Assembly (NCBI RefSeq): GCF_016097555.1
Contig: NC_054706.1
Span: forward strand, 23,235,699-23,299,698
Length of the DNA stretch: 64,000 nucleotides
Direction of reading: 5' to 3'
Origin: Gigantopelta aegis
Lineage: Eukaryota; Mollusca; Gastropoda; Neomphalida; Peltospiridae
Program-made: the position numbers and the translations under genes
Notes under the pieces: generated by a model
Databases searched by the model: none
Seen by the model: the letters and a program-made list of their open reading frames with translations, nothing else
Told to the model about the DNA's origin: nothing
Part shown: positions 35,073-47,800 of the stretch, in pieces
Layout of the letters: each line of letters opens with the position of its first letter
Position numbering within the stretch: the first letter of the stretch is position 1

Positions 35073-38000
35073 AAACGTTTTATAAACATATGTAAACAAT
35101 GTATAAAGTTTATTACACTTACGTAAATGCATTCTTCCATTTGTTGTTTTGGTTTTTTATGCTAGTTTGTTATTTTTATACGCCACCATGAAATCAATTT
35201 TTCTCATCTATGTAATGATTTTCATTGTATTGTTTTGTAAGAAGCAATAATTGTTCTTTACGGTCACTCAATGTAAAAAAAAAAAATTAGAAGCATGAAG
35301 TACCAGTATGTACTTATGTCTCTTAAAGTATACATATATGTTTATTTATAGAAATGAAGTCCTATTATGTGAAGTCATTTGAACTTCAATTTCATCAAAT
35401 TATTGTTTTTTGTTTTCATTTATTTTGTCAAATCAAAATTTAGCAAATAGTAAGAAAAGTTTTATTTGCATTATAAGCAAATGTATTTATGTACCAGCAA
35501 CTGTACTTTTTTTTCTTCTTCTTCTTTTTCTTTAAATTGTCCGTCTGTCGGACCCATTTCAGACATACCGGTAGTATTCTGGACTTTTTTCACAATGCCT
35601 CAAGAGATCAAGTTTGACTTTCATGGCATTGGGGATTGGCCCAGTTTTGAACTTGGGAGACACGGAGATTTGTCAGGCCAGTTAAAAGTCATGTACGCTT
35701 TTAGCAGTACTCACAGAATGCTTTTCTTTAAACTGAAGGAAAGCAGTCTTTGTTTAATATTACCTCGACAATTAACTCTTACTGTTAGGGAGTTGAAGGC
35801 TGATGAATAGGACAAATAACTTAAACCATGTTAAATGGTTGGAAATGTGTCGGTGAAATGTTTAAAACAAACTACAGTATACAACATATGAACAAATTCC
35901 AACCAGTAACAAAGAGCTGGTTTGTCAAAGTCTGTAATTAATTAACCCCTATGCAGTGTTGATTTAACTTGTAGGACCCTCAGTTGTTGGTGCCTGTCTC
36001 GGACCGAACTCACTGGTGAAGTCAGAGGTTGTGCCCACGACAGGCATGCTTGAATAGTATTCCGATGGAAGAATGCCAAAAATGTCCCATACCATATCAC
36101 ATTGTTGGTTAAGCAACCTACTTGAATCTTTACAGTTATTTCTGATCACATCTTATGCCGAGTCAACAACAATCATATATAACCCCAGCGCACCACAAAT
36201 TAACAAATTTAAGCTTTTTTATGATTGACCTGATATATTTTTTTTAGATTACAATTGCATTTAATTTATGGTACTAACATTTAGGGATGTTTTGTCACAA
36301 TTATTGGTGTGTATGATACAGTATTGATTTTGTTAACATAAGCCGACATAACAGTTGGAAAGGAGAATTTGAATTTTTAAAAAATAAATTAAGTAGCTTA
36401 ATGTTTTGTTGGGTAGAATGTAGCTTATGGTGGTTTTGTGAACTACATTGTATATCTGTTTTTAAGTGCATGTTCAAGCCTAAGTTGCCTACATTTCTAT
36501 AAGTACAACTTATTAATGATTACATTTTCCTGTTAATGAAAATGTGTTTTAAAAAGTCAGATTTAAATGGATAAAACATGATTACATCTTTTAGACATTA
36601 CATGCGGCTCTTAATACTTAATCATTCTTATATAATTACTGGTATGTAGGGTGGATTTATAATGTTTGTTTTTTTTTCTTCTTTTTTTTTCTTCTCTTTT
36701 TTGTTGTTGTTGAGCTGGCTTTTCCAGTACACATATAAATGGCATTATCTTGTATTTGTTGTACAAAAATGTATATGGTCACATTACATGTATGGGAAAT
36801 TTGTGATGAATTTTCCCATTTCACTCAGTCCCAGCACATAAAATATCATTAATATTGGTTATTGTACAGTTATACATTTGTACATTTCATTTGTATTATA
36901 TTATTGTATTTTTTATTTACTTTCATATCATTAATGTGTGTACGGTACTATTTACATGTTTATTAGAATATATATGTCAGGTTATATTAAATCTATATCT
37001 CTGGAAATTGAAGTATTTTTTGTCGTAGTAGTAAAGCTTGGGGATGTTAGTTTTATAATAGTACTACTGAATCTTTTAATGAATGAACTAAAAGTAGTAT
37101 ATCTGTCTGAATAACGAAATGTTGACATCCATTTGCCAGTGATTAAAGTAAACAAAGCAGACTTTTAACTTTTTAATGTGCAAACGAAAAATAGGTTAAA
37201 TAAAATTAGACTTATGAAAGTGATGTGCTGAAGAAACTTAATATTCAGAGGCCTTCAAGCCCAATGTTCCAAGCCAATTAAGGCCTAAAACAAAGTCATA
37301 AACGTATACTAGCAGATTATGACTTTTGACATCATGTCACATTACATCACATAGATACATTACAAAATCATTCAGTTGAATAAGTCATTGTACAATGTAC
37401 GGTAGCTGAAATAAATAGAAATAATAGCTTTACCCCCAAGTTTGTTTATGGATTACAGGATACAAATAATAACTAATTTATGATGTAGGATGTCGGCTTA
37501 TTCTGTTCAGGGAGATTGGAGATTTCCGTAGGCAAGCTTCATGGAATTTCCCATTCATACCTTCACCGGATAAAGCTGATATCCTACGTCATCTGGTTAT
37601 TCTTGATTTAATGTGACCGATGATGTATATGAAGTTCGACATTTGTTCATGACTGTTAATTACTTCTGAATGTGTACTGTAGGTAATATTATCTGATGTT
37701 GCTATGGAGACTTTTATGTATCTTTCAATAGTATTCTATATTATAAAATATTTATATGATTACATGTACTTGTAACAGTAAAAATAAATTGATCACAGTT
37801 TGAATTAGAAGTCTTCCTACAAAACGAATGTTTTTCATGCATGTGTATTCATGATTGTAGTAATACATTGGGCTTTTTTATGATGTCATCACATTATCAT
37901 TATTACTGTTATTGTGTAAATATGAACAATGAAATGTGTACGATTGTTGCACCTGTCTTCAGTTTAATTTTATTGAGTAACAAAACCACCTGTATATCAA

Positions 38001-38345
38001 CTATTTAATGTTAGATTTTGTATTTAGACTTTTCTGTTAAAATGGTGGTTATTATTACTGTTATACATGCATGTAGATCTTTTTTCTTTTTTTTCCTCTG
38101 GTTTTGAACAGAAAATAACAAATTCGTGTGTTAGTAAATGAACTAATTTTTACTCCTTTTTTTTCATTTGGGTGCTATTATTGTATATTTATTACTACTG
38201 CTGTTTATAGTTTTTAATGAGGGGTGGGGTCCATAATAAAACAATCTCTTATTATTTGGTCATATAGATGAGATTTAAAATAAACAATTTAGTTTGTGAT
38301 TAACGTGTTATTGGGTATGTCTATGATTCTACAGATTTAATTAAA

Positions 38346-39081
38346 GGAACGGTCCTGAGTTTACGGACATTGTAAAAATATTTTGGACTATGTGTAATAA
38401 AGCCCCTTTAAGGACTAAAGTTCTACTGAAATAAAAAATTTAAAATGTGTTTAAAACATTAGTGTCTCTTTCTAATTCCAGTGTGTTTCTGATCATCCCA
38501 ATCTTTGTACTGGCTTACCGGTAACTTCTTCTAATTTCCTACTATATATTTTTTCGTAGAAACTAAATTATTAGGAGATAAAACCCAGTTCAGATTACTA
38601 CAAACATTAGAACGACCAGAAACACATTGAATGTACAGACACCAATATTCTAAAGAAGAAAATACATTGTATATGTATTAGTGGTGGATAAAAAAGTTAT
38701 AACATTTGTTTTGGTTAACGACACCATTAGAGCACATTGATTTATTATTCATCGGCTATTTGGATATTTTTAACATATAATGTTAGAGAAAAAACGTACC
38801 ACATTGTTTCCATTAGTAGCAAGGGATCTTTTATATGCACCATCCGACAGACAGGACAGCATATACCACAGCCTTTGATATGCCAGTCATGGTGCACTGG
38901 CTGGAACAAGAAATAGCTCAATGGGTCGACCGACGGGGATTGATCCTAGACCTATTGTGCATCAGGCGAGTGCGTTACCACTGGACTACATCCTGCTGCT
39001 GTATATGTATTAGTGGTGGGTGAAAGGTTCCACTTTCCACGAACAAGTTACCATAGCAGCAAACTCGGGGCTGTCTCTTGA
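38346..39081. mobile_element. TTAA MITE family 1 (third copy), split by a SINE
   Basis: Starts near AGGAACGGTCCTGAGTTTAC and ends near GCAAACTCGGGGCTGTCTCT. It shares CGACCAGAAACACATTGAA with the other copies. A SINE at 38689-38999 interrupts it. Confidence 0.65.
38689..38999 (-). mobile_element. SINE, head 1 / tail b, with 20-bp target duplication
   Basis: Flanked by TGTATATGTATTAGTGGTGG at 38669-38688 and again at 39000-39019. Inserted in a TTAA MITE. Confidence 0.9.
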
Positions 39082-40052
39082 AGCTGTATAGTCAGCATAC
39101 ACATTGATATCATTAAGCCTGGTCAGGTTGTAGGAGGTTCACATCAATGTGGAATTTTTTTCGTGCAGGGTTTGTTGGGGTTTTCTGGGCGAGCTTGTTT
39201 GTTTTGTGCTTTTGGATCAGTTTTTTTTTTTTTTTTTTTGCTTCCTGTAACATCATAAGGTCATCATTTTCTGAAAGACAAGAACTGTTTCCAGTTGGCA
39301 CCATGGACATCATTAAAGTTGAAAATTGCTGTAATTCTCTTACTCGTTTGCTCAAACTCATAATGCTCAGTCATGTTCTCTTTGAAATCCTCAAGTGAAA
39401 ATTTGTTAGAATTGTTATATGAAGAAAACCTGGTAGCTTGTTTTCTGAACACATTTTGCTGGGGGGTAGGGGGGTGGGAGGAGGGAGAGATTACATTTTC
39501 TTGTAAGACCTCTCGTTATGCATAAAATTCTACCCAAGGATTTTTAATAGGCATTCCATAATTAAAAAAATAAATAAAAATAAAAGTAACAATAATATTT
39601 ATCTTGTGATGAAAAAGATAAGCAAGTTACTCTAAGACAATGCGTATTTGTATAAATCTATTGTAGTAAAATGTTTTTTGGCAGTTTTTTTCTTTTTTTC
39701 AATATTAATTATTTCACAAAAATAATCTTCCAATCAAAAGGTATTTTCTGTTTTATATATATATACATATTGTAATGGTGGAGTTTAGTTGAAGTCTGCT
39801 GTTTCACATCAAATGTGAACAGAAAAACCACAGAATTTACAAGGCAGTGTCTTTTTTTTTATACATATATACATTTGTATATAGTTTATTATATACTGGA
39901 TACTTAAATGTTTATTAGTTAAAAATGTATTTGTATTGATAAAACAAATCAAAATGTCTTACTGGAGAGTAGCTCCATCTTACATGGGCTTTTTCTTGTT
40001 TACGGTTATGTGTGAATGAATTGTCTTTAGTACATTCTTTTGCACAATGTTT

Positions 40053-40430
40053 GAAGGGGCAGACCCTAGTTTCAACCCGTGAAAATTAATACTAAGTTTA
40101 GTTAATCTACAAACCTGTAACACCTTTGGTTAAAGTTACATTTGAGTGAAACATGAGTCTGTGACTTTGAAATGCTGAAATACCTTCTTATAATAGACTA
40201 AAACTCGATTCCGTAACTGTTACCTTTCAGACGCACGTGCGTTTTTTTAAATATGAAAAATGCATTTTGTGATATTAAAAACACCAGGATGACCAAAAAC
40301 ACTTCGAATGTATAAAAATGGATAATCTAAATAATAAAATCTAAGTAAAGTATGATTTCAGTTATCAAAAACGTCTCTAATAGTAAAAAAAATATACCTT
40401 AGTGTTTAAAAACTAGGGTATGTCTCTTTA
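40053..40430. mobile_element. TTAA-type MITE, family 2 (short form)
   Basis: Ends GGGGCAGACCCTAGTTTCAA and ACTAGGGTATGTCTCT. It contains AATCTACAAACCTGTAACAC and ATTAAAAACACCAGGATGAC, as in the 8.6 kb and 60.2 kb copies. Confidence 0.7.
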
Positions 40431-40933
40431 AAGTAAGATCAAATATTGTTTTTTTATCTTCAATGCTGGCATTGTGTACAGTACATAGCACTATGGTTTT
40501 GATTCATATGATGCTTGTCATAAATGACTATTGCTGTGTCTCTTACTCAAGATATAAAATAATGTTTTAATTATTAAATTATACCATGGCAGTAATAAAT
40601 AAATTTTAAAAAGTGGCAGCTGAAATGTGCAAACATTTACCAATAACACAAAACAATATTTTATGTTTTTCTTTTTTATGGTTACTACATTAAACCATCT
40701 TGAATTCTGTATCTAATCTCTGTTAAATTTTCTAACCTTGGAATACATCATTTTACTTCTGGAAGTACATGCAATATGTTAAATGGAAAACGGTTTTGAC
40801 CATAAAACAAAGGAAAGTATTTTATAAAGGTACATTTGTAACTTTTAAAATTAACTTGAGAAGACATTTTTACTTTAAAATATGAAAGATTGTGGGCCAA
40901 ATGTACGAAGCTTGTTTTTGTTAAATGCATGCA

Positions 40934-41139
40934 TTGAAGCATTGTAAATGTATGTAGTTACACGCATGTAAGACATAAACAGGTGTTGAAGCATTGTAAA
41001 TGTATGTAGTTACACGCATGTAAGACATAAACAGGTGTAGAAGCATTGTAAATGTATGTAGTTACACGCATGTAAGACATAAACAGGTGTTTAAAGATTG
41101 TAACTGTATGTAGTTACACGCATGTAAGACATAAACAGG
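40934..41139. repeat. 52-bp tandem repeat, four units
   Basis: AATGTATGTAGTTACACGCA and TGTAAGACATAAACAGG four times, the last slightly diverged. Confidence 0.92.
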
Positions 41140-41801
41140 CTCTGTAAATTTGACCGATGCTGTTTGTATGTATTGGAATGCATCGTATTGTTAATAAAAA
41201 ATATCTCTTCCAAATAAGAAGTCATTATACATGGTATCAAACTATCTTAATTAATATTTGTATGTTTTTCTCTATTAAGAAGTCTGTACCAGTACCCACC
41301 AAACAGAAACAAATGTCATCCATTTTTAGCTGAAATGTGTACATTTGTTTTATTATTTTAATGTTTGTACTTAAACTGTATAAGACAATAGAATCAAAAT
41401 TTATGTATGTCTTTTTTTATGTTTACATTATATTCATCATAGTTGTGTATATTATGTACATACAGAGTTTATAAATGTTGATGTTCCGTATCCCCCACCT
41501 ATAAACTCGTCTAATAAAGATGACTAAACAGATTGCATATGATACCCATTTACTTATTTTGTAAAAAGAAATCTTGTTTTATACCTAAAAATGAGTCTGG
41601 TTTTAGCCCAGCTGATCAAACTGGATTCACAAATAGAAGTGATAAAATACCAATGAATATCTTTTTGTAAAGTGACATATTTCAAGTGTGATGTATCATT
41701 TTAACACTAATAAATCTACCGCTTGTTCATTACAAAACAACACACCAAATAAACAACAAATTCTTGCAAAATATTATGCATATACATGTAGGTCAACAGG
41801 C

Positions 41802-41837
41802 AATGCCTACATTTGTGTATTTTAATATGTAGTTCTT

Positions 41838-41889
<52 letters not shown>

Positions 41890-42155
41890 GCAGTGCCTAT
41901 ATTAATATGTAGTTGTCAGTATCGGTTTTGGGGGGGGGAGCAATGCCTATATTAATATGTAGTTATAATATAGGGGCAGGGGGAGCAATGCCTATATTAA
42001 TATGTAGTTATAATATATGGGCGGGGGGAGCAATGCCTATATTAATATGTAGTTATAATATAGGGGGGGGGGGGAGCAATGCCTATATTAATATGTAGTT
42101 ATAATATAGGGGGCAGGGGGAGCAATGCCTATATTAATATGTAGTTCTCAATATC
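41802..42155. repeat. 45-base G-run plus about 44-bp G-rich tandem repeat
   Basis: A pure G-run at 41844-41888 is followed by six units of GCAATGCCTATATTAATATG plus TAGTTATAATATA and a G-rich spacer. The lengths of the G-runs vary between units. Confidence 0.9.
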
Positions 42156-43219
42156 AGGTGGGAGTGGGTGGGTCGCAACCCGCCCTTTGTAGGATTTCCT
42201 TGTATTGCACCAAATTAATGGTGTCATTGTACAAGTTTTTAAATGAAAATTTCTGGTTTTAGGTTTAATGAATCTGTTTAGTTTGTGAGGTTATGTAACC
42301 CTCTAATAACTTTGTACAGTACTTTTTGTTGAAAGTCAGATTCTTGCATAGAGTATTCATTTCTCTAAATCTGATTAATTCCTTTTTGACCTAATTTTTG
42401 TAAAAGCTCAAAACACTATTTTTGTAAGTACCTTTTAGAAATATCCCAAGCACCAAAAGATTCGGCAAATCAGGGTAATGGTCAGTTTGTAAGTAGAACA
42501 GGTTTACATGATTACAAACGCTCCATTTTGTGAAACGATAAACAGTATCCGTATATCAGCGTTCAATTATTATCCTAAATCTCAGTATGTGTAAATACAT
42601 CTTAAAAAGAACAACAAAAACAAAACCTAAATTTAATGTTACAGTTGAAAGTTATATATGCATTGTTTGGTGTTCAGTATGCATTCTATCCATGTGCAGT
42701 ATGTGCGACGGTTCAAACCCAGTTGATCATTAACATAACAGTTTTATTGGCTTTATATCAGATTTGAATTCCTTGAGTCGAATGGTGAGTGACTATTCAC
42801 TCAAAAATAAGTCTTACTTGTCTTCAAGTACTAAAAAAAGGTTTAGACAGGAATACTGTAAAACTATAAGAGGACTATATACCTAAAGGTGTTGCCACAC
42901 AGAGTGCCTCATACAAGAATAGCCATGAGAATAGCCGAAATACGAGACAGCATTATGATTTGATCGGTTGCTATGCAATCGGTTATTCCTGTTTCTGTTT
43001 TCCTACACATCATGTGGTATCGCCTTAAAGTCTTTAGCACTTTCACGACTTGGGGAAAAGTCTTCACTGACTGGGAAATAATTTCTAATCTATCAACCAC
43101 ATATTAAAAACTACAACTTTGTATACACTGTATTTCATATTCATGTACCTATGCAGCATTTTATTGCATTCAGATACGTACTTTATTTTGTAGAACATTA
43201 TGCAATCAGTTCATTTTTT

Positions 43220-43290
43220 GCAATAAATATGTATTTAACAGTACTTGTTAGTTGCAATAAATATGTATTTAACAGTACTTGTTAGTTGCT
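43220..43290. repeat. 34-bp tandem duplication
   Basis: TGCAATAAATATGTATTTAA and CAGTACTTGTTAGT twice in succession. Confidence 0.88.
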
Positions 43291-43763
43291 GTTTATTCAG
43301 GTAGTTTCTATACTTTTCTTCCATTTCAGAACGGATGTTGCATACTGGTAGTATCAAATCATTTTCTCTCTCTCTCGTTATATCTTTCGCACACAGACAA
43401 GCTACAAAGGATTTCTTTCACATGAGTATATTTTGACCACATATTTCATAATAATGAAAATGTGTACATTAGTCGAGTAGTTTAGATGTTCGATTTGGGA
43501 CGAATAGTATTTTGATTTCAAGATGGCCACCATTTATTAGACATTTTTGTCAATATTTTGATTTCTAAATGCTCTCAAAACCACAGTTCAAACTGCTATA
43601 CGCTTTCACATATTATGTGATGTAATATGCCAGTCATCAGTTATCAAATTTATATGTCTAATAAAATAATTTCACTTGTCACTTTAGTGAGTGAAAAAAT
43701 GAATTTTATTTCACAAGGGACTTAAATTTGATAATAATTTGTACTAAGTTTGTTATGTTATCC

Positions 43764-44480
43764 AGACATCAAATAAGCACCGTGTCTGGTAATCCATATA
43801 CAAGTTGCCACAAACTACAGACCTGGAAACATATAGGTTACCACACATTTTTATTATCCACATGGTTCAACCATAACAGAGTTAATAATAATCATACGAA
43901 GCACACGTGTAATAACAAGTGTGATGGCGTAATGTTGGGAAGCGACGTCGTAACATGACGTTGCTTCTCCAGTCCTAGCTTAGACTTTACATGTGCAATA
44001 TGATGTCATTTCGTCGTTTCCTTTTAGTTGTGGTTGAAACATTTTGAGACGGTCCTTGTTATTCATAAAAAAAATAATAATATGGATAATAAAGAAATTA
44101 TTACACTCGCGTGTGTGTCGTACTGATTTTACGAAACTCGTGTCAGGATTTACCTGTATGTATTACCCTCGCTCTCGCTCGGGCAATACAAAAATCCTGA
44201 CACTCGTAAAATCAGTACGACACACAAGCTCGTATAATAATCTCTATTTATTTTAATTATCACTATAAAATCCCTTCACAGACATACCTTTGTAATTCAT
44301 TCATGTCACTTTTCTCACTGATACTGTATGTGTATCTAAGTAACACTCAAATGATCAAAAATTTGGGTGGTTTATATATGCATAGTTTGTTTCATAAGAT
44401 TTTGTGGAGAACGAATTGCCGTTCTCGACTTGCTTGAAATGTGGTAACCTGAATGACGATTCACAACGTATTTCGATCCC
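43764..44480. mobile_element. Element with ends related to 9391-9793, containing a hairpin
   Basis: Left end CATCAAATAAGCACCGTGTC and TGGTAA; right end GGTAACCTGAATGACGATTC and TATTTCGATCC. The interior holds an inverted repeat at 44098-44240. Confidence 0.5.
44098..44240. repeat. Inverted repeat hairpin
   Basis: Arm GTGTGTCGTACTGATTTTAC with GTGTCAGGATTT is mirrored by AAATCCTGACACTCGTAAAA and TCAGTACGACACAC. The loop is rich in CGCTCTCGCTCG. Confidence 0.8.
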
Positions 44481-44608
44481 TATTTGTTTCTTGTAAAGGC
44501 CTTAATGTGTTGTTTTGGTATCCATGTTTTTTCACACATACGATGAGCGACAGAAAGAGAGACAGAGGATGCGAGGGAAGGTGAATTTGCTTACCGTAGC
44601 AAATAAAC

Positions 44609-44908
44609 GTTTGTTTTGTACATAACGACACCACTAGAGCACATTGATTAATTAATCATCGACTGTTGGATGTGAAACATTTGATAATTCTGACGTAGTT
44701 TGAGGAAACTTGCTGTATTTGTTCCTAAGTGATATGCACTTTCCCACAGATAGGAAAGCACATACCACGGCCTTTGACCAGTCGTGGTACACAGGTTGGA
44801 ACTAAATTTTTTTTTTTAAATCGGATAAATAGATCCACTGAGGTGGATTGATCCTGTGACGCAAGCACCTTAAGCGAGCATTTAACGAACTGAGCTAAAT
44901 TCCGCCCC
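44609..44908 (-). mobile_element. SINE, head 3 / tail b
   Basis: Tail complement AACGACACCACTAGAGCAC and head complement GGTGGATTGATCCTGTGACG. Flanks TTACCGTAGCAAA and TTACCATAGCAAA look like a target duplication. Confidence 0.82.
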
Positions 44909-45059
44909 TTTACCATAGCAAAGTACTGCATTTGCTTTTGTACCGTATTTCTAAAATTATATTTTAATTTAATTTAACGATTCATAAATAACTGGTCTTC
45001 TACCTTGGATGTAAACCAGGTGGTCAAGCCAGTATGTGAAATTGTTGCCCAAGTCATTT

Positions 45060-45852
45060 AGACTACTACCACCGAATCTATCCACTTCCTGTATGCAGTT
45101 TGCAGCATAATGTTTACGACGACGTCTGTACACTCGACATCTTCCATCAAGAAACGAGACTCGTCAATAAACCACAGTTCTCCACCGCAGTTGAGGCCAT
45201 ACTCTGTGGTGGACACCACTGACGTCACAGTCGATAATATTGTTGAGTCAAAATGACACCTCTTACAGGCAGTTTGGTTGGAATACCTGCCCCGCGTAGC
45301 CGGTTCCGCACCGCCTGAGTCGATATCCTACGCAAACCTGGTATTGCGGAAGCCGTAGAGATTGCCGTGATGATCCTCTGCCGTAGATGAATTCATCGTA
45401 TGTAGCAGTCCTGGAGCCTTATTCACAAAGCCCTCTTAGGCTTTGCTAGACACCAAAGCATCCTCTTTGCAAGTCTTTTTGCACTGCACTGCGATATCGC
45501 AAAGTTGCGAGAGTTTAGTGAATTAGGTCCCTGGGCCAGTGAACACAAGTGGTCTGGGAAGGTCATATTGCCCGATGTTGCTGCAACCGATACCACAATC
45601 TTGATATGGTGCTTGGGAATACACGGAACGTCCTTGCTATGGCCGACCTGTATTACCCTGTTTGTAAATGACGCCGTTTCGTTGTGCATCACTCAGTCGC
45701 GACATGCGTTTGGTGTTGTGCAGTAGGCCTAACCCAAATAATGAGGACAAGTAATCAAAAACTGCATTTTTATAGCGCACGTATCGATGTATTCTGTATA
45801 TAGTGGCTGCGCTTTGTCGACTGTAACAAAGGCAATATGTTTGAATCGCCAA
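45060..45852 (-). pseudogene. Tc1-like transposase remnant, third lineage
   Basis: Minus strand. An N-terminal SRLSDAQRNGVIYK is near 45690. Nearer 45300 come AISTASAIPGLRRISTQAV and RNRLRGAGIPTKLPVRGV. At 45150 a DESRFLMED segment corresponds to the first catalytic Asp. Multiple frameshifts and missing pieces; no intact termini found. Confidence 0.7.
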
Positions 45853-45873
45853 ATGGCATTATTTTTATGATTT

Positions 45874-46205
45874 GGCCGGCCACTGTCGCGTCGTGGTTAG
45901 GCCTACAGGATGGTAGGTACTGGGTTCGGATCCCAGTCGAGGCATGGGATTTTTAATCCAGATACCGACTCCAAACCCTGAGTGAGTGCTCCGCAAGGCT
46001 CAATGGGTAGGTGTAAACCACTTGCACCGACCAGTGATCCATAACTGGTTCAACAAAGGCCATGGTTTGTGCTATCCTGCCCGTGGGAAGCGCAAATAAA
46101 AGTTCCCTTGCTGCCTGTCGTAAAAGAGTAGCCTATGTGGCGACAGCGGGTTTCCTATAAAACACGGTGTCAGAATGACCATATATTTGACGTCCAATAG
46201 CCGAT
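45874..46205 (+). mobile_element. Chimeric SINE, head 2 with tail b-like end
   Basis: Starts as head 2 (CGTCGTGGTTAGGCCTACAG, GGTTCGGATCCCAGTCGAGG) and the head 2 link. After GCGGGTTTCCTAT it switches to tail b material (TTTGACGTCCAATAGCCGAT). Confidence 0.72.
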
Positions 46206-46212
46206 GATAACA

Positions 46213-46502
46213 TCAAAGTTTGTCTTGTTTAACGACACTTCTAGAGCACATTGATTTATTAATCGGCTATTGGATGTCAAATATTTAGCAATCTTGATTC
46301 GTAGACAGAAAACGCGCAACATATTTCCGTTGGTAGCAAGGGAATATGCACTTCCCCATAGACAGGAAAGCACATACCACGGCCTTTGACCAGTTGTGCA
46401 CTGGTTGGAAGGAGGGAAACTCGTCAGTTGAATGACCGAGGTGGTTCGATCCTGCGACTCTTTATTACCTCAGGCGAGAACTCTGCCAAGCTAAATGCCG
46501 CA
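46213..46502 (-). mobile_element. SINE, head 3 / tail b
   Basis: Tail complement TTTAACGACACTTCTAGAGC, body with GACAGGAAAGCACATACCAC, and head GAGGTGGTTCGATCCTGCGA. Adjoins the chimeric SINE tail to tail. Confidence 0.8.
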
Positions 46503-47800
46503 CTCGGATTTGTACATCGTTGCGTGTACAATTGTCATATATTAATTTTAAAAATCGAGCATTGCGCGTTTTTTGAGGGGAGAATATATACCGATGGAAA
46601 GAAATAAGAGATCAGCAACAAGAAAGAACGACTGCATCAAAAATCAATTCATATTGTCAGAAGTTGACTGGGAACACACACACCACACACCCACACATTA
46701 CAGATATTCAATCCCACATTACAACTTGGTATGAAATACAGCATTACTACGCTAGTTGCTAATTAAATTTGGTCTACAATTTGATGAGTTCCCTTATTTC
46801 TTTCAACCAGTATATATTGTACGTGTCAAAATTTAGGTTTTCAATTGACGGACCTGTGCAGTTGCTATGTATGCAGTTGTATACACACGGAAAAGCATCT
46901 GTTAGAGCCACACCACAATACCTCGATGACAAATTTAAACTATGGAGGGAGAAAAGATTCTAGTTTACAATTCCATTAAATGAACACCCCCCTTGAATGG
47001 TTTGTGCATATCTATGAGACTAAAGTACTAATAAAAAATTATACCCAGGTGATTTTCAGTCTTATTAGTTATGAAAATCCCTGGAATAAAAATCATAAAA
47101 ATGTTTCAGTATTATCATGACCTGTTACGGTATTCAAACAACCGGTAGTAAAAATAACAATAAATGACCTGTTATAGATAGAAACATGAGATGTATTACG
47201 ATTTTACTGCAAAACATATGTAATTTGAAACGGACTATAACACCCAGTTTGATATTGATTACACTTGACAGGTAAAATCACAAGTACTAAGCTTATTTAA
47301 AGTTAAGCGATTTCCCTCTTATTCTCCAGATGGAAAAAGGAATAAACAGCCTTCACAAGTTTACTAACTAACTGAGACTGCAGGTCCTTGTACCATATTG
47401 ATACCAGAAATAATACACCTGTCATTTTCAATACAATGAAGTTCAATAAACTGCTTTGTTAGATTAAGATTTTAAAAAATTATTGATTAATGGATACAAC
47501 ATCAGTAGTTTTGTTGTTAGCAAATTTATATAATTATTTTAGTTATTTGATGCTGGACCGCTATGTATTCTTACACTTAGTACTTGCAATTTCACCCGTC
47601 TGGTGTAATCAATATCAACCTGGGTGTTATAGTCGTTTCAAATTACATAAGTTTTGCAGTAAAATTGTAAATACATCTCACATTTCTAATCTATAACAGG
47701 TCATTTTTCATTTTTTGTACCGGTTGTTTAAATACCATAACAGGTCATGATAATACAGACACATTTTTATGGATTTTATTCCAGGAATTTTCATAATATA

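Larger units (their letters stand above)
31874..38345 (+). other. BMPR1 3' UTR and 3' flank, no other gene recognised
   Basis: AT-rich sequence with several AATAAA words (for example near 33043, 33925 and 37404), so the cleavage site cannot be set from sequence alone. It contains small palindromes and tandem repeats but no convincing open frame. Confidence 0.5.
41140..43763. other. Intergenic, no gene recognised
   Basis: AT-rich, with the G-rich array at 41802-42155 and a short duplication near 43220. TAATAAAG near 41514 could be a distal polyadenylation signal of BMPR1; this is weak. Confidence 0.45.

Noticed and set aside
35466..35810. 114-codon open frame downstream of BMPR1
   Set aside because: It overlaps a dispersed repeat also seen near 29.8-30.1 kb, has a low-complexity start and no recognised domain.
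42890..43100. Possible small DNA transposon (GGTGTTGCCACACAG and a partly complementary CATGTGGTATCGCCTTA)
   Set aside because: The inverted match is short and mismatched and no target duplication could be identified.
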